The notes under the pieces: generated by a model | Seen by the model: only the letters and a program-made list of their open reading frames with translations | Told to the model about the DNA's origin: nothing | The model's database searches: none | Made by a program: the position numbers and the translations under genes | Assembly (NCBI GenBank): GCA_022539475.1 | Contig: VCMS01000477.1 | Coordinates: 27,165 to 66,664, forward strand | Length of the DNA: 39,500 bases | Source of the DNA: Gracilaria domingensis | Lineage: Eukaryota > Rhodophyta > Florideophyceae > Gracilariales > Gracilariaceae | Direction of reading: 5' to 3' | Shown here: positions 10,835-20,390 of the stretch, piece by piece | Layout of the letters: every line of letters begins with the position of its first letter | How positions within the stretch are numbered: position 1 is the stretch's first letter

Positions 10835-11556
10835 GAGATTAGGCGATCATAATCTCTTCAATTTGTCACAGCAAAGAGGGTGAGTTGCAAAAGTTCCACC
10901 AGGCGAGAATATCTCGGAGTTTCCTCGGATACGACAGACTAGGCTGTGTTAATCCTATCCAAGAGCGAAATGTACTCTGAAGGGCTGGCGTGCAGCCGGG
11001 GTTTAGGAAGGCTTCTGCCGCAGAGGTCTTCGTTTTCGGAGTCGAATAGCGATTCGTATAGTCCCAGTTCAAACTTGGATACTGTTTCTCCATGAAAGAG
11101 AGGCTGCAGGTCGCAAGGAAGTCTGGAGATTCAGAGCTCTGCGTCACGAATATCTGGGGGTGGTCGAGTAGCAGGGACGGCTATCCTACTCGCCTGAATT
11201 TGCTTGAAAACTCCGCGTGAGAAGGCAGTCGATGGATCTTGGAAAAGAGGTTCGAGCTCATTGCGGAGTGGGTAGGATTATTCCATACTGGAAAAAGGTT
11301 GCTCGGGGCCCATTCTGGCAGGTTTGATTGGTGCAGGTCATCACCCATTGGAGAGATACTGTGGCGAATATTCGCTGCCGCTGTGTTCTGCAGTTTAGAT
11401 GATTGACGAAAGGAGTAATGTGTTCGTTTGGAGAAAAGAGGTCTGTGGTACAGATGAAAAAGGGCATCTAGGGCAGAGTTTCATGTACATTAAGCGTGTA
11501 ACATGGTTTAAAGTGCGGAATTGGGAAAATCCTGGTAGAGTATATTCCAGGAGTCA
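10835..11556 (-). pseudogene. Gag-RT linker and RT N-terminal part, frame-shifted
   Basis: Two fragments in different frames (11467-11258 and 11147-10866) lie between gag and RT. The second contains FRSWIGLTQPSLSYPRK and ends in LRDILAWWNFCNSPSLL just before the RT frame. In DIRS-like elements the RT N-terminus follows gag, so this is probably its remnant. No motif is strong enough to confirm it. Confidence 0.35.
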
Positions 11557-12333
11557 CTAGTTTCGTCCTTGGCGGGGTTTTTCCTTCTGTTCTTGGTGGG
11601 ATGGTTTGTCGTGGCGACCTTGACGCTGAAGGCGGGATTTCGACCGAGATCCCTGGATGGTCTTGATTGCTGACCATCTCTTCCGGTGGAGGGCCACGTT
11701 TCTGGTCAAGGCTTCCGACAAGGGCTCGGCGCGTACTGTCTCTTGCGGAACGGTTTTTAGAATATGTTTGATTTCTTCCCAGGCGTCTCTGCGATCCGAG
11801 TGCTCTCCGGTTGAGATGGCCTCTTCCACATGAAGAATCGCGTGCAGGCGTCGGAGCGCTACCTCGAGTGATGGGCCCTGTTCGATCGCTTCCTTTGGAG
11901 ATTCGTGGGTCAGAAGCTCTATGTGAATCATACGGCCTAGAGAAATGGCCTCCATTTCTGATGACAGAGGGTCAGCGGTGGCGCTGCGCTTCCAGTGCTT
12001 GAAATGGTGCAGCAAGAAGTTGGGGAGATCTGCGCCTCCGGAAATTATCAGGGAAAAGGTTATTCGTCCCATGAGCTCCTCCACTTTCAGACTTAGAGAG
12101 GATACACCTTTCCCCGGGTACTTCAAAAGAGTGGACTGGTGAGCGTTGGTCATTCCTATAGAAAATTTCTTTGAGGTGATAGAGTGCCTAATCTTCTTTC
12201 GTAGAGGTGTTTCTTCTCCGTCGCTTGAGGAAAAGGAGTCGAGATTCTGATTCGCGGTCTCAGCTGCTGCGACTATTGGTGGAGTTGAGGCTAGAGGGAG
12301 AAGGCGGGTGGGGTTAGTGTTGTTTCTGGCCAC
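11557..12333 (-). CDS. Gag-like protein C-terminal part of the DIRS-like element
   Basis: Open frame of 258 codons. The N-terminal third is polar (DSFSSSDGEETPLRKKI), the middle is helical and hydrophobic (KVEELMGRITFSLIISGGA, LLHHFKHWKRS, LEVALRRLHAILHVEEAIS), and the C-terminal 40 residues are strongly basic (SRSKSRLQRQGRHDK, then KEKPRQGRN). A helical core followed by a basic nucleic-acid-binding tail without zinc knuckles is typical of DIRS gag proteins, and it sits directly upstream of the RT. There is no significant motif by eye, so the assignment rests on position and composition. The true start is probably further upstream in a different frame. Confidence 0.45.
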   Translation of the reverse strand: MARNNTNPTRLLPLASTPPIVAAAETANQNLDSFSSSDGEETPLRKKIRHSITSKKFSIGMTNAHQSTLLKYPGKGVSSLSLKVEELMGRITFSLIISGGADLPNFLLHHFKHWKRSATADPLSSEMEAISLGRMIHIELLTHESPKEAIEQGPSLEVALRRLHAILHVEEAISTGEHSDRRDAWEEIKHILKTVPQETVRAEPLSEALTRNVALHRKRWSAIKTIQGSRSKSRLQRQGRHDKPSHQEQKEKPRQGRN

Positions 12334-13113
12334 GGAGGATGCCTGTCGAAAGGCAAGCAGCTGCCAAGAGATAGAAAAGCAGCAGCTTCATCAGCGCGGT
12401 TCGCCGAAAAGATTCTGGGTGAGAGGGATTGGTAGATCTCTATAGCAGAATTAATGAGGTTGATGAGATCGTTCGGCTTTTTCCTAGCCAGCTTCATAAT
12501 ATCCTGCGGTGGCATGGATAATAACTGTTCCACACTTTTAAGGGGTTCGGTGCTTCCATTAGATCCTTCTAGCTCTCGGAGGCTAGCCATCTGCAATCAG
12601 TTGTTCCTTCGTCGGGAAGGGACCGAAAGACGTGCGAAGGTTTGGTGGTGCTTATTGGGTGATGTAAAGCAAAGAAGCTGTCCTTGCGTGAATTTGGAAA
12701 GAAAGAAGAGGTGGCTTTTCGATGACAGGTTTCCAAATAGGGGGAGAGAACTGTGAGAGGATGGCCCAGCTGGGGATCAAAGTGACGCCGCGACGTGGGG
12801 AGGGGGGTCGACATCAGGTGATGGCTGCGGAATGGCTGGTGGCGGGAGGGAAGGTTGCGGAGAGCTGCGGGCTTGATTACGCCCGGATGGGAAAGTTGGT
12901 TGGTTCGACAGGTTCATCATTCTGGGGCGGGCGAGAACGATAGAGGTTGAGGAAAGAAATTCCACGAGTGAACGCCAGAAGCGGCTTTAAATCGGAACCG
13001 GAAGGTGGTCTTTTGGTGGCAGGATAAAAGATGAAATTGATATACGGATGCGTTTCGACCCATTGTGGTTCTAAGGTTTGAGGAGTAGGGGAAGGAGAAA
13101 GGGAAGAATTCAA
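12291..13113 (-). pseudogene. Gag N-terminal fragments of the DIRS-like element
   Basis: Pro/Ser-rich pieces in shifting frames (13113-12877, 12965-12777, 12814-12569) followed by a helical piece (12596-12291) containing LLSMPPQDIMKLARKKPNDL and INLINSAIEIYQSL. They precede the gag-like frame at 12333. The corresponding stretch at 25460-26330 has extra missing bases, which changes which frames appear open; neither copy can be trusted alone for the exact frame. Confidence 0.4.
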
Positions 13114-14500
13114 CTCTGCTCTCTAATCTTGTACATGATGGAAGCCCATGCTTGGCGGATCTGCGTTTGTTGTTCGTCGGATAGCGCAATGTTTAGCAGC
13201 CAAGACTTCCAACCATCCAGGTACCCGCGAAGGCAGTTTTGAGATCTCCATCTTCCGTTTATGGCGATTTGCTGCACGGGAATGCCCAAAATGTAGTCTT
13301 CGGTAGCTTTTCCGATTCTCGCGGGAGTGCGTTGTGAATTTAGCGCGTGACAAACCGAAACTTTGAGTGGCTTCCATGATGTCGCGTTGGTACTTTGCAT
13401 ACGTGCTATGTGGAACAAACCGGAGGCTTGCTACTTGTGTGGACTTACATTTGGGCAGAAACGTAATGATTTCTTTGTCCAAAATTGGAACAAACTGCAT
13501 CCGCCCTGTTTCGCTGGAAGTCTAGGCGTCAAGAATGTTAATTCCGGCTGCATCAGGGCCAAACGCGGAAATCCTGACATCAAGAGGGAAGGCGAAGTCT
13601 TTCCATTGGAGTAGCACCGATTCAGTCGATATGAAAGGAGAAAAAGAACTGCCGATTCGTGTTTGCACATTTCGATTAGCTTCCCCGCGAATGCCAAGGT
13701 CATTTCTCGGTTCAATAGGGCTGCTGATTTGGAAGGCTTAATGTACTTCCATCCCTGAATACATCTACGCGAAAAGCCAAGACGTGATCGCATATGCGGC
13801 ATGATTACGAGTATCATACAAATTAGATTCGACATTTCTTGCATCTGTCTTGTGCCGGGGTCAGTCTCGTAACGCTCCAGTATGTACAGGGCTATGAGTT
13901 GGTCCAGGTTAAGGTTCCAATTTGGTTGGTCCTGGGCCAACTTCACAAAGTTTTGAAGCGCAGGGTTGTGCATTTGTTGCGTAGATTCCAGAATTGATGC
14001 CGAAATCAAAGAGTGAATGGTGGAAAAGGCTTTGCCGGAGACGATGTTTGAGGTTTTTGTGGGTTAAGAGGTGCTCCGAGAACGTTATTTTGATCCATGA
14101 AGGCTGTCGCTAGCTCGATGTGGCTACGTTTGACAACTGATGTAAAGCAAACCTCTGATTCCGTAGTGTTTGGGAATATTGACAAAGTCGTTTCTCGAGA
14201 ATCTCGGATCTCATGTTCAGGGGCAGCGCGTTGCAATAGGCTGCTGTAGTACAGCGCTGCCGGAAAAAGTCCTGTTTTCTTAGTCAGGTTAGGTGTGGGT
14301 ATTGATGACTTGGAAATGAGATTGTGAATCATATGAGTTCGAGGGATAAAGAGAGCAGCTGGAGGTGTTGTGAGTAAAGCTCTCATCAGGATTGATAAAT
14401 GACAGAGCCTAAGCAATTTGTACACAAGAAGTGGAAGATGATGAATCGACGATCGTCGAAGACAGACTGCTTGCCACCAGAGCTTTGGCTGGCGGAACAA
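13110..14500 (-). pseudogene. Tyrosine recombinase of the DIRS-like element
   Basis: The C-terminal catalytic part is clear: GIPVQQIAINGRWRSQNCL then RGYL (about 13265-13190) matches the G-R-W-x-S...Y signature of DIRS-type recombinases, with W in the position of the third catalytic His and the terminal Tyr present. The H-x-x-R region is split: FTTHSREN lies in one frame (13500-13123) and ARIGKAT in the next (13418-13110), so a frameshift sits near 13325. Upstream, 14009-13431 holds the helical N-terminal half (QMHNPALQNFVKLAQ, YILERYETDPGT, MSNLICMILVIM, AFAGKLIEMCKHESAV), and 14500-14006 may hold the extreme N-terminus. The enzyme would integrate a circular DNA intermediate. At least two frameshifts make this copy inactive. 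Confidence 0.6.
14447..14458. other. 12-base perfect palindrome near the DIRS-like right end
   Basis: CGACGATCGTCG. The same palindrome is conserved in the mini-copy (3316-3327) inside otherwise diverged flanks. A palindrome kept in the terminal block of a recombinase-mobilised element could be a binding or crossover site; this is inference. Confidence 0.4.
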
Positions 14501-14558
14501 CCGAAGCTACGATTTTGGCAGCAATCTGCTCCAGCAAGATCTGAAGAGCTTCCGCACT

Positions 14559-15416
14559 TCATTTTGGTGGCAAAAGACGCGGGTGTTTACAGACCCTTAC
14601 ACTTGCTTCTCGTAGCAAAAAGAAACTCAGGGTAGAACAACCAGCCACACAAAAAGATCAACGTGGGCCGAGAATCCATCACGTAAATAAACTTAGTATG
14701 CCCAGGGGAAGATCTCACGGCACAGAAAAGAGAAAGAGGAACTAGTGGCGTGATAACCACCAAACGAAAGATATATCGAAAAACGGACGACAACAAACTG
14801 CACGCGAATTCTGCAGTCAAATTTATCTCTGCGCCTCCGGAGACAAGCGTATAGACTTCTTACGAGACTTCCCAAGGGAGAGTTACTAACTGAAGATAAG
14901 TCTTCACTCAGTACCCCAAGCTGGGTTCTTGCAGAAGACGTTACGCGGCACTCAAAGACAACCGAACGGACAGCTTCCCCTCCAGCGCCAAAGTCCGTGT
15001 AGCACCAGTTCTCTCGACAGACATCGTTATCCGAGCGGAAGCTCCGGTGGGGCTTACTGACAACAGAAGCGCCTTTGGTACACACTACCCGATTCTCGTC
15101 CATGCCTAGGGCGCTTCGACCGGTACTGGGTTTTCTGTTGAGTAGAGCAGTGCTCGCACAGAACGCGCAAGCACAAAAGATGTTGATAAGGCACGGAGGC
15201 CTAGACGAAGTAATAAGTTACTTAGCTGCGCTGCCCAAGGTATATGGGTACGGTTGATATAATAATAAAGTTGATGAACGCAATGTTTTGTTGGCTCGAG
15301 ACACCGCGAGGCGGCTCTGAGATCCTTTTTGTAGAGTTCTGAACCCTCTAGAAGAGACTAGAAATGCAATAACGCACTATAGTTACTAACTAGATGCAGT
15401 AGTACTTCTATTTGTA
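14559..15416 (-). repeat. Left direct repeat (3' LTR position) of Ty3 element A
   Basis: Matches 20387-21243 over its whole length, about 94% by eye. The TATA box of the right copy (TATATAAAG on the minus strand) reads TACAAAAAG here. No polypurine tract is evident next to its inner edge. Open frames inside (the one starting MDENRVVC) are present in both repeats but show no domain. Confidence 0.7.
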
Positions 15417-15467
15417 TCAAAGTAGGCGGCACCTAAGCATAGGTAGTGCCCATTGGCTCATTGAGCA

Positions 15468-15537
15468 CACGTGGAGTTGAACCAGAGCATTCCACGTGTA
15501 TTGAACCGCGCTGTAATCTCCCGTGTAAAGCCACGTG
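15468..15537. promoter_or_regulatory. Three CACGTG boxes
   Basis: CACGTG at 15468-15473, 15493-15498 and 15532-15537, all within 70 bases, upstream of the plus-strand microgene at 15702. CACGTG is the core of G-box/E-box sites for bZIP and bHLH factors. The equivalent region upstream of the second microgene (21244-21530) has a TATA-like GGATATAAAG instead and no such cluster. Confidence 0.4.
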
Positions 15538-15701
15538 TACATGCTGACGCATAATCGCACGCCAGAATATCTTGCATATGCGCCAACAATGCATCCTACA
15601 GTGAACCCCATTCCATGTAGAAGTGGTTGATGTATTAAGCATGAAACATAATCCCCATTGTCCTCATTTCTTCTGCGCTAGTTTCACGTCTTTCGTCCGT
15701 A

Positions 15702-15913
15702 ATGGATCCGAAGCAGATTATCGATGATCCCGTATGTCTCTTATGCGGCCTCACGGCTGCTGATCAGTAAGACGGGGGATTTTAGGACGGACTAATCGTG
15801 TCGGCCGATGCAATTCAACGTCTTGTGAACAAGGATGAGCCCCGTGACCTCGTTATCGTTCAAGCCATGTATTAGAAATCGTTCTAAATAACCGCCGTCA
15901 GAACCAGAATTAA
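15702..15913 (+). pseudogene. CxxC microgene A (unknown family), three disruptions
   Basis: Small plus-strand frame starting MDPKQIIDDPVCLLCGLT, aligning without gaps to codons 1-57 of the gene at 21531: shared M-D, P10, C12-x-x-C15, T18, D21, D24, G26-F27, D29, L31, V33, D36, K44 and V-Q-A-M near residue 56. It is broken by TAA at codon 23 (15768-15770), TAG at codon 28 (15783-15785) and a one-base frameshift after QAM; the following EIVLNN-R is in the next frame and matches EIALNKSR of the other gene. It lies antisense to element A, between integrase and the left repeat. Two cysteines could bind metal, but I do not recognise the family. Confidence 0.5.
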
Positions 15914-15953
15914 AGAGAAAGATTTTTCTATTTGATCCTATCCCTTTTTTTCG

Positions 15954-17189
15954 TCACACACTCCCCCAATAAACGGTTGGTACGCCGCAGCAACCGACTC
16001 GAAAGGAATTACTGAGAATTCTCATTCGTCCTAAGATGCATTGGACGATGGTGAAACGGCACGAGACGGCGGGCATGAATAGCTTTCCTGGTGTAGCTGT
16101 TTCCACGAGAGTCCAGAGTGTAATGAGGATGAGACGCTTTGACCACCTTTCACGGTCCATAGAACTTCGATACGAATGGAGGTAACTTCACCGTACGATT
16201 CAGAGCTTTCCTAACGGCGAAAAGGACTTCATCTCCAACATTGAAACGATGGGCATGCTTCGAGTCATCCTGGCGACTAGGCTGCATCGCAACACACGTA
16301 GCACGCTGGGGAAGGGCGGCCGATAACTCGAGACGGCGTTCGAACAGCATGGCATCTTCAATCAGGGGGATGGGATCCGTAGGGTGCATGCGAGGAACTG
16401 TTTCATACATTAACTAAAACGGGCGGAATCCAACAACCAATTTGCGGCAGCGGTACCGATAAACGACTTGATCTGAACCCATGTCCGACTCTGAACCTTT
16501 GTCGACAATAGTCTTAGGGATGGCGCGCTTGATCGTTCCAACCATCCTTTCGGCTCGGCCATTCGACATCGGAGGATACGCGAAAACCGGCTTCAGCTGA
16601 ATTACATACTTCTTCACAATCGAATCAAAATAGCCGGAAAAGAGGGAGCGTTGTCAGACACGAATATACGAGGCGGAGCAAAGGGAAGGATGATTTCTTT
16701 CTCCACGAAATTGAGAACAACTTCTGAGGTCGAATCTGGGGTCGCAATAGCGATAGGCAAACCAGTCAAGTGTTCTTCTTCAATGAGGGGAAACCTATTT
16801 CCGGAAGTACTAGTAGGAAGAGGTCCAGCAAAGTCTATTGCGAACTTGTGAGAGATGTTTGTCAGCCGAGCTCTCTGATCGGCTCAATACGAGATCACTG
16901 GAGCCATCAACCGACATCCTACGCAACTCTGAACATACTTGTGAATATCTCCACGGATTGTCGGCCACCTTAAGCGATCGACTAAGAAATTCCTTGTGTC
17001 CTACTTATTCCAATGTCTGACTTCGTCATGGAACATTCGAATCAACGGAACACGATCACGAATCGGGGGAACCGGACGAATTCCATCTTTCGTCCTGCGG
17101 AATAAGAGGTCATTCCAGACAAAAAAGTGCTTTGCGGCACGCTTCGCAGCAGTGCGCAATTTCGTGTCTTCCTCATCCATCTCTAAGTT
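15954..17189 (-). pseudogene. Integrase of Ty3 element A
   Basis: In order: HHCC zinc-binding domain (MFHDEVRHW ... KYVQSCVGCR, 17040-16915), catalytic core and C-terminal region. The core's first Asp is in FAIDFAGPLPTSTSG (clear in the second copy near 29950), the second in VSDNAPSFSG (about 16665-16635) and the Glu in PPMSNGRAERMVGTIKRAI (about 16575-16520). The C-terminus has RFNVGDEVLFAVRKALN and SKFYGP (16250-16150), a GPY/F-like module, continuing as KVVKASHPHYTLD after an in-frame TGA in place of the usual Trp. TAG at 17001-17003 interrupts the zinc domain, again without changing frame. Frame changes inside the core differ between the two copies, so some are sequencing errors. Confidence 0.65.
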
Positions 17190-17510
17190 TCAAAGGTAGC
17201 GGCCAATGTTCGCATAGTAGGGCTCGATGCCTTCAAATTCGTGGAAGTCAATCGAAGCAACCAGATCAACTTCTTCAGCGGAATTCTCTGCTGCTTCGGG
17301 ATCCAGTGCATAACGAGAGATATAATAAGCGGCATGATTCACAGCATCAGGACGATAGACGATCTCAAATTCATACTCAGCGAGAAAATCCAACGACCTG
17401 GCAAGACGACCATGAACATCTTTCTTCGAGAACGCATGCTTCAGTGCTTGGTGATCGGTCGTCCACTGGAACGGAATGGAAGAGAGCAAATAGATTCTGA
17501 ACTTCTTCAA
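17190..17510 (-). pseudogene. RNase H domain of Ty3 element A
   Basis: KKFRIYLLSSIPFQWTTDHQ, then ALKHAFSKKDVHGRLARSLD, FLAEYEFEIVYRPDAVNHAA and YYISRYALD: the C-terminal part of Ty3-type RNase H with TDHQAL and the H-A-A-D-x-x-S-R motif (here HAAYYISR, Asp replaced by Tyr). The frame continues upstream as YPVVFALKKF but reaches the acidic spacer instead of RT. In-frame TGA at 17190-17192 separates it from integrase. Confidence 0.7.
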
Positions 17511-18423
17511 AGCGAAGACAACGGGATAGACCTTTCAGAGTAATACGATTATGCCATTGCCCAACCTCATCTTCTTTTGACTGCGGTGATGCAGGTTCAT
17601 CCAAAACGCAGACATAGTTCTCAATCTGCTGAGAGTCATCCGGAGGATCTGAGTTAAACTGGATATCATCGGCAGGTGCAACGATTTGCACAGTTGGATT
17701 AGAATCATCGGAATCATCCATAACCAGTTCATGGAGCTCTTCATCCTCTTCCGCTGGTCGATTTTGATCATGACTGTCCGACGGCACATCACTAGCACCG
17801 GGGCGAGAAAGCCACCGTTCTTGACCTTCTGGGTCGAGGAAAGATACGGTTGCAAATCATTGTCGATGTCGAGTGTGAATCGCGCACCGACTGGCAACTC
17901 TGACGCTTCCAGGGGCAATGGGTCTTCGGGGCGCAACGGTGTAAAGCGGCGATGAAGACGAAGATTAATTGTCTCTGTTGGCTGGTCGGGTCCACTACTG
18001 TCGAGAGGTACGACATCATCTCTGATGGCAATATTCAATATCGGGTCGAGAGGCTCCGAGTAAGCTGGGTCTTCAGAAGAAATATCGTCTTCCTCTGCAT
18101 CTCCGAATCTACGATTCTCATCTGTGGCAGCATCATCTTAGTCTTCAGCCTAAGCATTAATTTGAAGCTGGGATGCCAAATGAGCCTATTCCTCGGACGC
18201 AACTTCTGTCTCATCTGGTCCGTGGGCATATACTTCATTCGTGAACGCATCGCGAAAGACAATCTCTTCTGCTCGTCTCTCGGAACGTGCATAACCTCGG
18301 ACTTCTAAGGCAGGAGCGGGGGAACGAAAGGTGCATTCTTAGGGGTTTCTTCCTCTCCTTCTGAATCAGGCTGATCTTCTTCAGAATCAGACTCAGTGGG
18401 CTGTTCTGGGGAATCAGTGATCA
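17511..18423 (-). pseudogene. Acidic region occupying the RT position in element A
   Basis: Between protease and RNase H there are about 0.9 kb rich in Asp/Glu/Pro/Gln (examples ESDSEEDQPDSEGEEE, DAEEDDISSEDPAYSE, AEEDEELHELVMDDSDDSN). One frame around 18300-17960 is continuous except for TAG at 18186-18188, TAG at 18150-18152 and TAA at 18138-18140. A folded-looking piece FTPLRPEDPLPLEASELPVG, then ARFTLDIDNDLQPYLSSTQK, follows at 17945-17820. I recognise no domain. The expected RT (about 600 bp) is absent, suggesting an internal deletion or replacement. Confidence 0.5.
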
Positions 18424-18966
18424 TCACAGGTTCTCCGTACGACTGAAATCCCAACTGTAATCATCTGGGAAACAGTCTCTCTTCATGTGGGTTAAGACCA
18501 ATTCATCTTCGTCATCAGATTTCGAATCAGACGAGAGCGGAACTGCACTGGAGTCGGAAGTGAAGCCTTCACTGTCAGTACCACTAAGTGAGGTGTACTG
18601 CTCGAGACCTGTTCTGTCGTAGTCAAGTCCAAGAGTGATTGACTTTCCCTCAGGTTTCATCTTCACTTGTTGAGCTCCAAGGTCCAAACAGGCTTGAAGC
18701 ATTTCCAAAGAGGGGCAACCAATGATAACTTCGAATGGAGTTCCTTTCACAACAAAAAAGCGCAGGGGAACCACGACTGAAGCAAACTAGACTGGGACTT
18801 TTTTGAGAATACCCAAACATTCGGAAGTACTTCCATCGGCCATGGTGATCTTCTTCTCTGTCACCGCTGGTTTGACAGAAAGCTTCTCCGCAAGACTTGT
18901 AGACATAATGTTAGGAACTGCCCTTGAGTCGAGCAACGGCTCCGTATCCAAGCCGTAAATCTTAAC
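18424..18966 (-). pseudogene. Retropepsin-like protease region of element A
   Basis: VKIYGLDTEPLLDSRAVPNI (about 18965-18910) is the active-site strand of a retroviral-type aspartic protease, with DSRA where DSGA/DTGA is expected. SLAEKL, ITMADGSTS and FFVVKGTPFEVIIGCPSLEM (about 18755-18700, the I-x-G motif) follow in the correct order. An in-frame TAG (18787-18789) splits the domain between KKVPV and FASVVV. The C-terminal part (TDSEGFTSDSSAVPLSSDSK, then SDDEDE) is acidic. The Gly-to-Arg change next to the catalytic Asp would probably inactivate it. Confidence 0.6.
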
Positions 18967-20390
18967 TTGAACGACTTTCAGACGACGGGTCTTCACGTCT
19001 GTATCTGCATAGGCCTTGGTTCTAGTACACCTTCGAGCAGAAATGAGACGGCGAATACTCTTCTTCGCTTTCTCTGTGTCTTCTCGAAGCAACTGTGCGA
19101 AGGTCAAACCAGAAGGGGCATTGGCCAATTCTTCGTAGACATTGTATTTCCCCACGTGTTTCTGAAGCTTAACTTTGCTCGAGGAACTCTTTCGAACTCC
19201 AGACCTTCCTGTCTTGATCTTCTTAGTCTGTGCGGAACGGACACGTCTACTAGCGTCCTTCTGAGACTCGGCAGTATTCGGGAACATGACCGGCGAAATT
19301 TCAATGAGCTCTCCCGTACGAGCTTGCTTCGGAAGTGGGGATCCATCTACAGGTCCCTTAGCTGTGTTCACAAATTTTTTGTCATGCTTTTGCTCCGTGG
19401 GGACAGAGACATGACTCTCTTTCTCATGCTGTTCTGAAGTTGAAGGGGAATCTTGTACGCTAAGCTTTTCTTCAGACTGCGATTCACTCCTCGCGTTCTC
19501 AAACTTCACTTCACGCGAGTTGTCATTGGATGATCTCTTCCAACATGTATTCACTGAATCGCCGAACGTTCCGCACCGCACACAACGATATCTCGATGAT
19601 GGTTCAGTTCACATCTGATAAAAATATGTCCTGGCTGTCGGCAATACGAACACAATCGATCGCCACCTTGACGGTTATTCGACTGAGAGAAGTGACTCTT
19701 CTTCATCATCAGAGACAACTGCGCAAGCTGGTCAGAAAACTCATTCACTTTGTCCTCAAGGACATCAGACGAAGACTGCGCCTGCTTCTTTGGCTTCTGT
19801 AGAACGTGCATGGCCGTTGTAAGAGCATTAAAGACTCCATATAAACCAAGGGTCTTCTTCCCGGGGATAAATGACTTCACGACTTCTCTCAGAGAATTGT
19901 AGTCCTCAACACCACGAAACATTACAAACTGCGCAAAGTTCGCAAATTCCATGACCGCTTTACGAAGAAAGCCAAACTTGGCCTCAGAGTTGAATCCAGC
20001 TTTCTCAAAACAGCTGTCCCTCTCTTTCATCGACCCGAGCAGATCCGTTTAATCTAAACGTGATGAAACTGCACGGCGAATGTTCTCTTCAGGTCCGTCA
20101 CTTGTACCAAAGCGATCAATCAGCGACGCCTTAACTGCATTGTAAGCTCTTGTTTCTGAGGCCAGAGAACCATCTTCAGCATAGATCTCATTATATAAAT
20201 CGAACGCCTCGCCTTCCAGAAAACCAAGAAGGACAAGAGCACTTTCTTCTTCAGTTTTGCGAGATATTGAAACATTTTCATGGAAGAAGAAGAACTTTCT
20301 CACATCGACGGAAGAACCATCGAAATTGACGGTAGAAGAGGATGCTTCATTAGGTTGGCCCCCTCCTCGAGAGTACCCTCTGGACATCAT
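18967..20390 (-). pseudogene. Gag of Ty3 element A with CCHC zinc knuckles
   Basis: Two ATGs at 20390-20385 start MMSRGYSRGGGQ; an open frame also extends upstream through the repeat. The capsid-like part is FDGSSVDVRKFFFFHENVSI, ALVLLGFLEGEAFDLYNEIY and VKASLIDRFG. An in-frame TAA at 20049-20051 follows SRLD; the same frame resumes with MKERDSCFEKAGFN and helices to CSYCRQPGHIFIRC (about 19650-19610), a canonical C-x2-C-x4-H-x4-C knuckle. A second knuckle, CVRCGTFGDSVNTC, has Asp in place of His and is in frame only in the copy at 32.65 kb because one C is missing here near 19589. A long basic/acidic region (KKIKTGRSGVRKSSSSKVKL) links it to protease. Gag packages the element RNA. Confidence 0.7.

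Larger units (their letters stand above)
9203..14540 (-). mobile_element. DIRS-like (tyrosine recombinase) retroelement, degenerate
   Basis: Minus-strand element with, in its own 5'-3' direction, a tyrosine recombinase (14.5-13.1 kb), gag-like sequence (13.1-11.56 kb), reverse transcriptase (10.83-9.83 kb) and RNase H (9.83-9.41 kb). There is no DDE integrase and no protease, which fits DIRS-like elements. The ends are placed by comparison with the mini-copy at 3103-3395, which retains both terminal blocks. The known DIRS order is gag-RT-RNase H-recombinase, so this order is a cyclic permutation of it. The right end abuts the left repeat of Ty3 element A within about 20 bases. The part from 12245 rightward recurs at 25460-27700 because of the contig overlap. 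Confidence 0.7.

Noticed and set aside
14559..15416. Protein-coding gene inside the direct repeats (frame starting MDENRVVC)
   Set aside because: The frame occurs in both repeats only because the repeats are copies; it differs in length and frame between them and shows no domain.
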